A DNA stretch of 29,523 nucleotides from Hofstenia miamia (GCA_900660155.1 CABFPE010001135.1:33421-62943), one strand, 5' to 3'. Counted from the stretch's first letter, positions 9,585 through 19,339 are shown. The notes: generated by a model not told the origin, from the sequence alone. Program-made: numbers and translations.

Positions 9585-10002
9585 ATTGTGATTTGGACCA
9601 TAGTTTATGATGATTTAAATGAAGTGTAATTTGTTCATGTAATAATCTTTCAAATATTTTACTGATTGGTGATGTAATAGATATAGGTCGATAGTTTTTN
9701 TTATCTAAGGATTTATTTCCACAGTAAATAGATGTATCATCGGCGGATTGTGTTATTTCGCAGTCAGTAATNTTGAGAGGTCAAGACAAGCAATGGCAAC
9801 AAATTTATTAGAGTCCAATAATGCTCTCCATTTCTCTGTCGTTTGTGTAAGTGCGTCTGATGTTGAGTAATTTTTTTCTGAGACCAAATTGTGATTTGGA
9901 CCATAGTTTATGATGATTTAAATGAAGTGTAATTTGTTCATGTAATAATCTTTCAAATATTTTACTGATTGGTGATGTAATAGATATAGGTCGATAATTT
10001 TT
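9470..10002. repeat. Duplicated RT segments joined at single N bases (probable assembly artefact)
   Basis: Bases 9470-9699 recur at 9773-10002 with a constant offset of 303 and only about one mismatch (9694 versus 9997). Bases 9181-9245 recur exactly at 9707-9771. The junctions coincide with N at 9700 and N at 9772. A 65-base piece of the RT palm is therefore sandwiched between two copies of the upstream RT segment, exactly at gap marks. Misfilled scaffold gaps are the simplest explanation. If so, the real locus reads from 9773 to 9469 without the intervening 303 bases. Confidence 0.85.
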
Positions 10003-10086
10003 GAGACACTTTCGGTCGTCTTTTTGTAAATTGCAGTAATATGAACCTGTTTCTAGAAATTGGGAAAAATATTCCATTTTATGCAT
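9874..10086 (-). pseudogene. LINE B reverse transcriptase, fingers
   Basis: The sequence includes KNYRPISITSPISKIFERLL and KLWSKSQFGLRK, the standard opening motifs of LINE RT (NYRPIS-L-S-KIFE and QFGFR). After QFGLRK the frame shifts at a seven-A run (minus strand), and the correct continuation NYSTSDAL is found one frame over, both here and in the duplicate at 9584. Beyond that point the open frame down to 9808 is a shadow. The sequence before the first Met continues the domain in poor condition. Confidence 0.72.
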
Positions 10087-10463
10087 TTATTATAATTTAA
10101 AGGTTCGGCAATATATTTTGCATTGTTTTTTAGTATCTATATTGGAATTTTCGAGGGGCCGCTTGACTTGTTTGATTTTAGTTTCTTGATTACCTTAAAT
10201 ACTTCAAGACTTGTTATAAAGCGAAAACTAAATTCAGGGGTGTGCCTATTAGGATTTATTTCCTGGAATTTTATTTGAGGACCTTTATAATTACCTAGGT
10301 TTGCAAATGTTTGATTTAAAATATTGGAAATTTCAAAATCGCTGACGTATTGATTTCCTTCAGTGTCTACATGTTTTCTAAGGGAGACGATTTTGATTTG
10401 GTATAATTCGAGATTTCGTTAATCAATCTCCATTTACTCTTTTGGTTCGGTAATTTTCTGTAT
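10087..10463 (-). pseudogene. LINE B linker between endonuclease and RT
   Basis: Minus-strand fragments in mixed frames include SNILNQTFANLGNYKGPQIK and FITSLEVFKVIKKLKSNKS, followed by GPSKIPI and NNAKYIAEPL. That is the usual stretch before the RT fingers (KSSGPDGIP...LA-PL). A stop or frame change separates it from the frames on both sides. Confidence 0.55.
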
Positions 10464-11039
10464 TCACGATAAAAAAATATACTCATTGTAAGCTTTACGA
10501 TTTTCTATATTAGAAGTATTTCTAGCTTTTTGTATAGTAACAATGATTTTCTTTTCAGGACAATATTCATCTAGATAGGATTCAAAAATATCAAGAACGT
10601 TTTTGATCATGTTAAGATCAATCGCAACGTATACAGAAGTCCAAGTTTCATGTGAAAGTGCCCTTTTCAGATTATCTATATTATAAGATTTTTCGCGAAT
10701 AGTGGTCCATTTCTTGGATATTTCAGAATTTATTTTAGCTTTAAAGAAACTGGCTGATATTATACAGTGATCAGGGAATGGACATTCAGAGGAGTGGTAT
10801 AAGAAATCAAGATTATTTTCAGGCAGTGCAATATAGTCAATCAAAGTTGAATTGTTGGCTGCGATTCTTGTAGGAATGAAGGCATTTGCCGTTTTTAAAT
10901 TTAAATTATTAAAAAAGAGGTTAATCGTTTTATTATGACGTTTATTTTTTTTAACAATAATTGATTTTCGTACCGGGCCAAACTCGTGCTTGAAAATTTT
11001 GTTAAATTTCTTGTGCTCGTGCTCTTGGCGAAAAATCAA
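10464..11039 (-). pseudogene. LINE B endonuclease C-terminal half
   Basis: The 191-residue open frame contains AFIPTRIAANNSTLIDYIAL (about 53-72), the PTR...STLIDYI block of LINE apurinic-type endonucleases, and FPDHCIISASF (about 88-98), which aligns with the catalytic SDH-xx-I/V motif but has Pro for Ser. The rest is the variable region before the RT. The first half of the endonuclease, with its Glu and Asn metal-binding motifs, is missing, so target nicking would not be possible. The frame opens with TTG after a stop, not a genuine start. Confidence 0.65.
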
Positions 11040-11040
11040 G

Positions 11041-11576
11041 GCACGATTCCAACACTTGTTAGCAAAGGATTACATAAAACAAAATCGATTTGGGACAATT
11101 TCTGCACTATCAGCGTTAAGTGTAGCAAACCTATATGCAGGGATGATACAAAGTTAAACAAAACTACCGGGATTCATACAAATTCGTTGAATTTATCTTC
11201 TGGTTGCAAAAGTGTAAGAGCGGTAAGTGCTGATTCCGGGAGGTAAGCTCAAAAGAAAAGATCGAAAAAATACTGAACTGTGTTTCTTGCACATCAAATG
11301 TCGTTGAACGTTTTTTCAGTCATGTGAAATATATTTCTATCACTAATTATCGTAAAACATTTCTACCATCGTAAAGAGTTAGATATGTTTATAGCGAAAA
11401 AACGAGCATAAAACCTCAATAATGTTGTTGATATTTACGATAATCATTGTATCTATTAGGTTATATCATATAACTTATATGAAACGATCCGATAATCCAT
11501 CGGAACTCAGGCAATAATGTTGGTATGTATCGATAATTTTACAACCCTGGCTTGTAACGTAGATCGATCTGATCTA
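11041..11576. other. Spacer between LINE B and Tc1-like element C
   Basis: No gene recognised. About 11041-11240 is GC-richer and may hold unrecognised LINE 5' sequence. An inverted pair GTAGATC-gatct-GATCTAC at 11560-11578 overlaps the Tc1-like left end. Confidence 0.45.
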
Positions 11577-11736
11577 CAGCTCGGTTCATATTATTAAATA
11601 CACCGCTTTTTATACGTCTCAAAGATTTAATTGTTTTTGTTATTTTAACTAATATTGAAATTTTGTGTTTACAAGTCATAAATTTCAAAAACTAGTAATT
11701 TTTTCCAAGATTTCACACTCTATTACAAAAAAGGCT

Positions 11737-11970
11737 TTAATAGTTTGTGAAGTCACCTTTCAAGTCAATGACAATTTGAATACTTCTTGGCATTGAATCG
11801 ATTAAGTTTGCAATGTATTTCGAAGGTGACACATTGCGATGCCAAACACGTATCACTTCAGCGATAAGCTCCTTTTTAGACGTGATGGTCTTGCTTTGCA
11901 GCTTCTTTTTTATTATTCCCCATAGGTTTTCAATTGGGTTTAAATCGGGCGCGTTACCAGGCCAATCCAA
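11737..11970 (-). pseudogene. Element C transposase C-terminus (third catalytic motif)
   Basis: DWPGNAPDLNPIENLWGIIK followed by KKL is the hallmark C-terminal motif of Tc1 transposases; the Glu codon (11929-11931) is the third catalytic residue. The rest (SKKELIAEVIRVWHRNVSP, LIDSMPRSIQIVI) is a normal Tc1 tail, ending at the stop near 11737. It is out of frame with the preceding QHDRAPCHTA part. The distance from that Asp codon to this Glu codon is 91 bases instead of the 105 expected for D34E spacing, so one 14-base deletion would explain both the frameshift and the short spacing. Confidence 0.78.
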
Positions 11971-12394
11971 AGCCCCTCTTCTTCAAGATACTTACACGAG
12001 CTGTGTGGCATGGAGCCCGGTCATGTTGAAAAACTCCATTGTTTTCTGGAAACCACTCTCGCATTTGTACGGTCATGCGACTGCACACACGAGCTGTGTG
12101 GCATGGAGCCCGGTCATGTTGAAAAACTCCATTGTTTTCTGGAAACCACTCTCGCATTTGTACGGTCATGCGACTGCACACACGAGCTGTGTGGCATGGA
12201 GCCCGGTCATGTTGAAAAACTCCATTGTTTTCTGGAAACCACTCTCGCATTTGTACGGTCATGCGACTGCACACACGAGCTGTGTGGCATGGAGCCCGGT
12301 CATGTTGAAAAACTCCATTGTTTTCTGGAAACCACTCTCGCATTTGTCCGGTCATGCGAATTCGCATGTACTGCAAGTACTGCTCTGCATTCAT
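11954..12394 (-). pseudogene. Element C transposase middle, with four repeated catalytic-Asp blocks
   Basis: The 146-residue open frame begins MNAEQYLQYM, a normal internal Tc1 segment, then repeats a 31-residue block MREWFPENNGVFQHDRAPCH plus TARVCSRMTVQ four times. Each block contains the second catalytic Asp (QHDRAPCHTA). The frame stays open because the repeat unit is 93 bases, a multiple of three. It lacks the first catalytic Asp and ends out of frame at ILKKRGFGLAW. It cannot be an active transposase. The plus-strand open frames over this interval are mirror shadows of the same repeat. Confidence 0.8.
11994..12359. repeat. 93-bp minisatellite, about 3.9 copies
   Basis: Units start at 11994, 12087, 12180 and 12273, exactly 93 bases apart. 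The first three appear identical. The fourth differs at one base (TCC for TAC before GGTCATGCGA) and stops at 12359, 6 bases short. There is no N nearby. High identity means a young expansion, or an assembly or sequencing loop. Confidence 0.95.
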
Positions 12395-12456
12395 GCTTTA
12401 TATCTTTAAAAACTAAATGAAACGTATGTGTATTTATTAATATGAACCGGGCTGTA

Positions 12457-13094
12457 TGTATATCCACTAGACATGGATCAGAAAATTTATATTATGGATA
12501 TCCGTGAATCATTTTAGACGAAAAAATATTACTAACAGATAAATTATTCTTTCTTTTGGTAAATCGCTTAAAGTAAACAATGAAGATAAACCTACAACCA
12601 TTCTGTTGTACAAATCTGACAATATTCAACGTGTGTACCAGTGACATTACGCTATGAGAGTTAATTCAATTTTGCTTTGTACATTGCTAGTTTTAAGAAA
12701 TTTTTATCTCATTATTTGCACAATTTATCTGTATTTTTAAAGTGAATTGAATCTAGTATCTTGCACATAGGATTGTTTTGCGAAAAGTTTGATTGGAGAA
12801 TTTATTTTTGGAAGAGGGCCTACTCAGGCCAGCATAAAGTATATCCTGCATAATCAAAACGTTAATGAAGAATTTATTACCCACCTCAATCTAAATAAGT
12901 GCTTAAATTTGTTTACATTTTGCTATTCTCTTTTTCTAGCCACATTTTGAATGTATATCAGTATTTTTATTGACTTTTTCGCTTTTTGAATAGAGATTCT
13001 ATTCTATTCTAGGGGAAAGTGAAGTTAATTTATAAACGTCGCAAGCTTCATAAGCACTATTTAATCGAAAATACAAAAGTGCGATAAGCGAAAA
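12457..13094. other. AT-rich spacer between two Tc1-like elements
   Basis: No coding signal. A short ATTCT pentamer run occurs near 12995-13010. Confidence 0.5.
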
Positions 13095-14387
13095 TACAGT
13101 GCTGGCCAAAAGTTTGGGAACAGTAACCTGTTTAAACCGTGTTTTATGCTATTTCCTCGAAACTTCTTAAAATTCCTGGAATTCCCAATGTTTTCTTAGA
13201 ATTTACAACAAGTTCATTTAGCCAATCAAATTAATTAACACAACTTTAGATTTACACACAATACATTTTCACTGAAAAAGCACTATCGTTATAGTTTGAA
13301 ATATGGGCCGTGGTAGTGAAATTTCACCAACAAAGCGTGCTCGAATTCATATCTTGTATGAGGAGGGGTATAACTATCCCACTATAGCTGTTAGAATGGG
13401 TGTGTCAGTATCTTCGGTATCCAGAAGTGTTACTCACTATAAGCAACTGCAAAATTTTTCCCCTCACAAGCGTGCTGGAAGACCAAAATTGAGAACTTTC
13501 AGACTGACCATCTCATTCACCATTACGTCGTCAATCAACCATTCTTTTCATCTTCTGAATTCAAAGCAAATCTAGGTGAGGTAGTGCAGAATGTATCAAC
13601 ACGCACCATTAGGCGTCGATTGAATACTACCTTTGACCTTCCACCGTGCAAACCAGCAGTCAACCTCCGATTGTCTGCAAAGAACATTCGAGACCGTTTG
13701 CGCTTCTGTAGGCAATACCAACACTACAACCCTGAGATGTGGCATCAAGTAATGTTTAGTGACGAATCCAAGATTTGATTTGCCAGTTTACATCATACCG
13801 GCCACACGTTCGACGACCAAGAAACCAAAGATTCAACACACGTTACATGCAACAAACTGTCCGCTCAGCACCTTCTGTGATGATTTGGGGTGCTCTACCT
13901 GCGAATGGGCGTGCTGGTCTGCATTTTGTTCCTCACAACGAGACAGTCACAACAAGGCCTACCTCAAAATAATTCAGGAGAAAGTTCCCATGTTTTTGCA
14001 GCTTCACGGAACATCTGTACTACAACAAGATGGTGCCCTTGCCACAGCGCCAAAGTTGTGAAACAGTGGATTGCATCACAATACTTTCGGCTGCTTGAGA
14101 ACTGGCCGGGAAACTCCCCAGACCTCAACGTCATAGAAAATTGCTGTCTGAGGAAGCGCAAATGCACATCACTCGATGATCTGAAGGATCAAATTAAAGT
14201 GGTATGGTGCACAGAGACTACTAATGCGTGTTTGTCAATAATGGCGGACATACAAAATATTAGTGAGTTTTTCTGAATTAACTATTTACTTTCTAGACGA
14301 TGTTATCATATTGTTTCTACATCGCGTTTTTAATTTACAAAAATTTCTAAATTGGAAAGTGTTCTTAAACTTTTGGCCAGGACTGTA
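13095..14387 (+). mobile_element. Full-length Tc1-like transposon (element D), 1289 bp
   Basis: Left end CAGTGCTGGCCAAAAGTTTG (from 13097) and right end CTTTTGGCCAGGACTG (to 14385) are inverted repeats of about 25 bases with three mismatches, flanked by TA at 13095-13096 and 14386-14387. Total length is in the normal Tc1 range. A transposase pseudogene fills the interior in the plus orientation. The end sequence differs entirely from that of element C, so the two belong to different Tc1 families. Confidence 0.9.
13303..14276 (+). pseudogene. Tc1-like transposase, frameshifted (element D)
   Basis: The ATG at 13303 starts MGRGSEISPTKRARIHILYE, the first helix-turn-helix (to about YKQ), then GRPKL, the GRPR-like link between the two DNA-binding halves. 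The frame is lost at about 13495. The second half (VSTRTIRRRL) and first catalytic motif FSDES (Asp 13761-13763) lie in the next frame (13584-13778), which ends in TGA. HVRRPRNQRFNTRYMQ and SVMIWGALPANGRAG lie in the frame starting 13775. YLKIIQEKVPMFLQLHGTS with QQDGA (Asp 14029-14031) is in the frame at 13759-14061, and PCHSAKVVKQW to WPGNSPDLNVIEN (Glu 14136-14138) is in that of 13890-14276. At least four frame changes mean it is inactive, but all three catalytic residues survive. Confidence 0.88.
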
Positions 14388-14745
14388 TATGAAGCGATCA
14401 ATTCACTGATATGCATTCATCGATCGATGAATTTGTTTGGATATGGATTGGAAAATATTTCATCATTCGTTGTAATATGTAGTTACCACTTGTTCCTGCT
14501 CCATAAAAGTTTAAATTCCACTCTAACATTGTTAATAGCGAACGGCTGTCGCAGACTACGACTAGTAGCTGCTTTGATCTGAGCTTTTAAATGCAATGGC
14601 TGTGGATTGTATTAGTGAGGAATTTAGCTATTCTTTGAGGTCTGCTCTAAAATGTAAAAATTACATCGATGATAAATTTTATACTTAATGAATCTTTTAA
14701 AAGTTATTATTTTCCCTATTATATTAGCAAGCTTGTCGTAGGACA
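14388..14745. other. AT-rich DNA without recognisable genes
   Basis: Only short chance frames are present. Confidence 0.5.
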
Positions 14746-14755
14746 GCTTTTTTTC

Positions 14756-14812
14756 GACCCCATTCCCATCCCATCCCATCCCAAGTCAGACTTGTCCCAT
14801 TCCATCTCACAT
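14756..14812. repeat. CCCAT pentanucleotide-rich tract
   Basis: ACCCCATTCCCATCCCATCC and the following bases form a degenerate (CCCAT)n run with strong C bias on the plus strand, ending near TCTCACATCACACG. The preceding GGACAGCTTT recurs at about 15110 within GGGACAGCTTTCCTTGTTTC, where CACCCCACGTCTCACGAC follows. The two GC-richer patches may therefore be diverged copies of one repeat. Confidence 0.6.
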
Positions 14813-14829
14813 CACACGAAACCCTGTTA

Positions 14830-17395
14830 GATAGCGATATAAAATGTATAGCATATTATCTTAATTTTTAAAGATAGGAAAAATATAATTGTGAATTTCT
14901 CAAAATATTTGTTTAAAAGCTGATAAGACCATTTATACAAAGGAGCCGAAATATTCTGAAAAAAAGATGGTGAAAAACAATGAAAAAGTAGGTGTTTAAA
15001 ACACAGTTTCAAACGTTTTTTTCCAAGCAACTCTGTATAAACATAAATTCAGAAAGGACATTTCGGTAGAATTTCGTCGTACGACTGGTTCCATACGACG
15101 AGTGGGACAGCTTTCCTTGTTTCACCCCACGTCTCACGACAACCCGCTATATTCGCTAGGCTCGAATCTAAAAAGTTAACTCGCGTGATCCGAACTTTAT
15201 TGTATACATTTGCTGGTTGCACAGATTTCAGAATACTGCTCTTCACAGATATTTGTGTATAATTGACCACAAATTTATATTTACAATTACAAAAATAGAA
15301 GTAAATATTTTGGTGGCCTCTGTATATAATGTAGTAACAGAAGGTTAATTCCTAATCTATTTTTTACAGTGCATTTGTATGCATTATTGTAAGTATATGT
15401 GTGATATTGTAATTAAGTTACAAGTTAACTAAAATCAATTGAGAAAAAATATGTTATGATTCTACTTTAGTACAATAGATGGCGTTTACAATATCATTTA
15501 TTGAATTTGTACATTGTCTAGATATTCAAATATTGGAAGCTATATTTATAATGATAATTGGCGATGGATGAATAGTTACCGTACCTGTGAGCATTTATTT
15601 TGAAATTATTTAATGTCTAATTTTGATGTATATGCTGCATGCAATATCAATATTTAAGCGTACTTTTGTTTTTAGTTAATGAACAGTATACTTTTTCCCA
15701 AGTTGCTACGTTTTACATATTCTTCAATTCTTGAAATATTAACTTCGCAATCACGGTCGCTTTTCGACAGATTATCAGTATAAGTTAAATTTGGTTTAGA
15801 GAGTAACACTTGAAAAATAACGTGAGAAATCTAACAATGTTGTAAACTCTTGCTTGAAGCGAGCAATTTAGAAAGAATTGTCATGTTTCTCTTGAACATT
15901 AAAGCCCTGTGGCACCTAGTTTGCACATGTAATGGTAATGAATTTTGCTTTGTGAGAAAATCATCTATATTTTAATGAGAAATAAGATAAGTGCAGTGCG
16001 TGATCAAAATGATTGAGATAGCAGCAATATTTCAGGTAAAACTGCTTATTTACAAAAAGCATTAACATATGTAAGATAAGTGAGATTCGTCATCTACATA
16101 ATTGTTGTAAATTCTTAATAAACGTTGATGAGTTTTTAAGTAATCTGAAACATTTATAAATGGTTAAGAAATGTATAAGCAATACCACTACGTATTTTCG
16201 TTGTATGCACGACAGAGTGTTTTTTAATATATTTTGATATCATAGAAAGAGATTTAATTTCTGAATCATTAATTTATAATATATCAAAGCATATTTAAAA
16301 CATCTCAAATTACTTAACTTTTAGTTTTTAATGAAATGATCATTGCTTTGTAAATATTTATATGCTAATTCCACATTTGCTAACTTTCATTTCATTTGAA
16401 CGCCAGTTTGAAGAACAATTTAATCATTGATATTTTAAGTTTTAGGACCAAATCATTTCATATTACATACCAATAAAACAGTAAAAAGTGAACATCTGAA
16501 TAACAGCAAACATTTGCTTCGGTCAACATTTGTAAGTCAGCCACCATCAGGCATCAACTTTCTCACACAAACATTTGCTGAAAGTTGGTATCATTTTCAA
16601 GTGTACAAAATTTAAACGTGTGAGTGCATATACTTGCTATGTCTGTAGGGATCGTTTGCACCTAAAGAATTGGTTTCTAAGTTTGTGGGCATATTTAAGG
16701 GCCAATAAACACTTGGTTTCTATGATTTAACTAAGTATAATTATTCTTTTAATAGTTTCCTTACTATTCCATCAATATTAGCAGGCCCAAATTGATATGA
16801 AGAAGTGTTAGAATGTTTTTGTATGCTGATTTTTGGAAGGTTAATTTCTTACATAATGTTCACGGCTTTTTCTGGTTTCCAGAAACTCAGAAAACATGAG
16901 AATTTGATTAATTTTGCTTTAGAAATTAACCTCCTCGTTATTATTTTTATTGATACTTTGAAACTGCAAGCATTTTATTAACTCGAACAAAGAATTTGTC
17001 ATTCATCATTAATACGTGCTATTTATAATATTTACAATTTATTTTATTTTGGGATGAAATAAGGTATTTAACAGTGTAATATATTTATAAAAAGGGAGTG
17101 AATGCTGTCTATTTTTGTGGACTTTAAAATTTTAATAAAATTATTGTTAATATATTTGTTTTATTCGAATTTGTAGTAATGAAATAAAGGTGTTACATTT
17201 GTTGCACCGTCGATCAACGTGTTCTTTCAGGCTGCTGTGATCACCGACATTAAATATGCAGTTTATATCAAATATTATGTTCAAACACTGTTCTTTAGCT
17301 GAACAATATTTAGTGATCGATCAATAGGCTGCTGTAAAATACATATGTTTTGACATTTAATATATGTCTTCTGTCTTTTAAGAAAAATAATTATG
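14830..17395. other. AT-rich DNA, no recognisable gene
   Basis: Around 15060-15160 there is a GC-richer patch with a hairpin CGTCGTA...TACGACG (about 15076-15101). A palindrome AGCAAACATTTGCT lies at about 16505-16518. No protein motif was found in any short frame. The stretch could be intergenic or part of a large intron. Confidence 0.5.
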
Positions 17396-17826
17396 TATGT
17401 AACGGACTAGGAAAAAGGGTCACTTGGGGTCACCCAGCCAAAAATGACTTTTGGTGTCCATCAGCTTCTTCAATCATTAACCTCTTAGGGGCCAAATTTT
17501 TATATCATATTAATCAACTTTTATACCCAAGTACACCTTAATGAGAATGGTTCCCCTCATTTTTTCTATCTTAAAAATACTCCATTTCACAAATACATGT
17601 AAGTACCCTCACTTTCGAGCTCTACACAGCCTGCTAGCCCTGATCTATCCATTTTCAGACTTTACTCACACTAATGGCACCGTTGCGCAATTGCAATGGT
17701 AGCCACTTGGCAAAATTTCCTTCGCATAAATAGATACACACAAAAAAACATGCTTGAACTTTGACCTTAATTTTCTCAAAAGTTGTACACAATCCCAAGT
17801 GACCTTTTTTCCTATTCTGTTACATA
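17396..17826. mobile_element. MITE with 31-bp inverted repeats and TA flanks, 427 bp
   Basis: The left end TGTAACGGACTAGGAAAAAG (17398 on) and the inverse of the right end (TGTAACAGAATAGGAAAAAA, ending at 17824) match at 28 of 31 bases through GGTCACTTGGG. TA flanks both sides (17396-17397 and 17825-17826), consistent with a Tc1/mariner-type or related target choice, though the flanks lie in TA-rich DNA so the duplication is weak evidence. The interior is GC-richer than its surroundings and has no transposase. The open frame at 17350-17541 crosses the element edge and is not a gene. Confidence 0.75.
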
Positions 17827-17848
17827 TATACATATATATATATATATA
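17821..17848. repeat. TA-rich microsatellite
   Basis: An imperfect TA/CATA run directly abuts the right end of the 427-bp MITE. Confidence 0.8.
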
Positions 17849-18059
17849 AATGCAAATTTAAAACATAAATCATTGAAATTTTGTAGAATAGTGTCTCTTT
17901 ATATTACCTATCTCCGTTGTAGATATATTTAGGTTCGAGTGAATACTGCGGAAAGAAATTTGGCATTTTGGGAAAAAATCGCGAATCCCGCTAAATGCCT
18001 TAGATATTTCAAACGAATTCCCGCTCAATGCAACGTTTTTGCATTTTCTATAGAAAAAC

Positions 18060-18103
<44 letters not shown>

Positions 18104-18338
18104 AGAATGCATTTTTATTTTTATCTTAAATATGAACATCGATCTATGTAGCGGACCCAATTCTAATTTTTTATGATCCCGTTAAAGCCGGAAAGGTTAA
18201 GAAGAAACAGTTAAAGTATATTGGTATACGAATTTATAACTTCAATTCATTAGACATTATTTAGAATCTCTTCAGTTGTCAAACAATGGATTGAAAATTT
18301 TAAAAATTGTGTTATATTTTGCAATGCATTTTTAGTGC
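17849..18338. other. AT-rich DNA with long (TA)n tract
   Basis: Contains the (TA)20 at 18062-18101. No coding evidence: open frames on both strands run through the TA repeat and are artefacts of it. Confidence 0.6.
18062..18101. repeat. (TA)20 microsatellite
   Basis: About forty bases of uninterrupted TA, the longest internal tract of this kind in the window. Confidence 0.97.
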
Positions 18339-18560
18339 TTAACCTTAAGCCATTTTCCCATATTTACAAAAACGTTTTTCGAAGCCCATAAAAATGTGAA
18401 GTAAGCTATTGACACATCCATTGGCGAATGTGCTACCACTAGATGTTGAAAATTTCTACAAAAATGTATTGCTGTGCCTGAAGAACTTGAGAACATTTTT
18501 TTAAATTTCAAATTCTCTCCATACCTAATGTACAGGTAGTCAGAAGATCTAAACTCCATA
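18339..18560. repeat. Diverged copy of the 23440-23795 element
   Basis: It starts TTAACCTTAAGCC at 18339, matching the left edge of the element at 23436. It then shares scattered blocks in the same order: CATTTTCCCATATTTACAAA with CGAAGC, GTATTGCTGT, and CATACCTAATGTACAGGTAG against CATATCTAATGTTCATGTAG. No right-hand inverted repeat was found, so the copy is truncated or too decayed. Open frames here are chance. Confidence 0.5.
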
Positions 18561-19184
18561 GTGAAACAACTCAATCTTAATTGTTTCTTTTTATATAAAT
18601 AGACCACCGAAGCCCCATTTTGACAAGCCTTGCGCAAAGGGAGAGGCTGCTAGAGACTTCGCACAAAGGGGTATTTCAATGAGTCCGCAACCGAATGCAT
18701 TAAGTAAAGAAAAGATTCTTCTACTTCTCTATCACAGGCTTGTGTAATGGGAGAGGGATTTCAACATTACCCCGCCCCAATTTGTAGGTAGGTGGGGAAT
18801 ATTTTGAAGTCCCCTGGAGCTATGTGGGAGAATGGGTTCTATTATATATGAGTGTAAATAGCTGTTTACATAAAAGAAGCTTAAAATTGTAAGCATTCTA
18901 AAATTTATATATACGAGGCAAACCACAGAATATTGACGATAATGCGGAACACAAAATCTATGTTTTTCACAAATAAATCAATAGCTTTGTTAACTAGAAG
19001 TATTGAGACACATAATTTTACCTTAGTAATTGAATCTCAGTACATTCAATCACTTTTACAGTACGAAATCAATTAACTATTTTAATTTCTCTTAAATGTA
19101 TTTATAGGTGCTGGTTACAAGTGTTACTATATAAAATCTAAAGTATTCAAAAATCATTGACTAAAGGTTGTATGTAAATATAAT
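18561..19184. other. Mixed-composition DNA, no gene recognised
   Basis: 18590-18840 is GC-richer, with two related phrases, CAAGCCTTGCGCAAAGGGAGAGG and GGCTTGTGTAATGGGAGAGG (18626 and 18736 areas), suggesting an old internal duplication. No protein motif. Confidence 0.4.
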
Positions 19185-19339
19185 CACAATTTATAAATAG
19201 GAATTGTAGAAAGTCTTTGGAACTCATATATGACGTAGTCGTTACAGCGAATTATGAAACCCATTAAAAATGAAAAATTTTAAAATTTTTATTTTGCTTG
19301 AGAAGTTGTAAACGAAATTCTAAATTCAGTGATCTCGTA
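19185..19339. repeat. Direct repeat R1, copy 1
   Basis: Runs from CACAATTTATAAATAG through AAAGTCTTTGGAACTCATAT to AAATTCAGTGATCTCGTA. Copy 2 is at 19850-19996 in the same orientation, about 85-90% alike, lacking an 8-base piece (GTCGTTAC region). Confidence 0.8.

Larger units (their letters stand above)
8400..11040 (-). mobile_element. Decayed non-LTR retrotransposon (LINE B)
   Basis: Reading the minus strand from about 11040 to about 8400, the pieces appear in the order expected for one LINE ORF2: C-terminal part of an APE-type endonuclease (11039-10464), linker with SSGPSKIPI-type sequence (about 10463-10087), RT fingers (10086-9874), RT palm (9584-9096), then thumb and C-terminus (9095-8400). 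The endonuclease N-terminus is absent or unrecognisable. Several frame changes and stops interrupt it. The element also contains an apparent assembly duplication around two N bases. Confidence 0.8.
11575..12456 (-). mobile_element. Tc1/mariner deletion derivative (element C), 878 bp
   Basis: The left end (CAGCTCGGTTCATATTATTA from 11577) and right end (…ATATGAACCGGGCTG ending 12454) are inverted copies matching at 23 of the outer 25 bases, each bordered by TA (11575-11576 and 12455-12456). TA duplication and CAG termini are standard for Tc1/mariner. Only the second half of the transposase remains, on the minus strand, starting about 35 bases inside the right inverted repeat, so an internal deletion removed the DNA-binding half. 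The coding remainder is further altered by a 93-bp tandem expansion and a frameshift. Confidence 0.82.

Noticed and set aside
11813..12420. Two long plus-strand open frames with repeated HTSCVAWSPVML and MEPGHVEKLHCFLE blocks
   Set aside because: They are mirror shadows of the minus-strand transposase minisatellite: a 93-base unit keeps every stop-free frame open, so several frames look long.
17350..17541. 63-codon open frame over the 427-bp element edge
   Set aside because: It begins outside and ends inside the MITE, with no recognisable domain.
17870..18160. Open frames on both strands through 18062-18101 (IYIYIYI runs)
   Set aside because: They are created by the (TA)20 tract.
18332..18637. 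101-codon minus-strand open frame
   Set aside because: It overlaps a diverged repeat copy, shows no known motif, and such length occurs by chance in this region.
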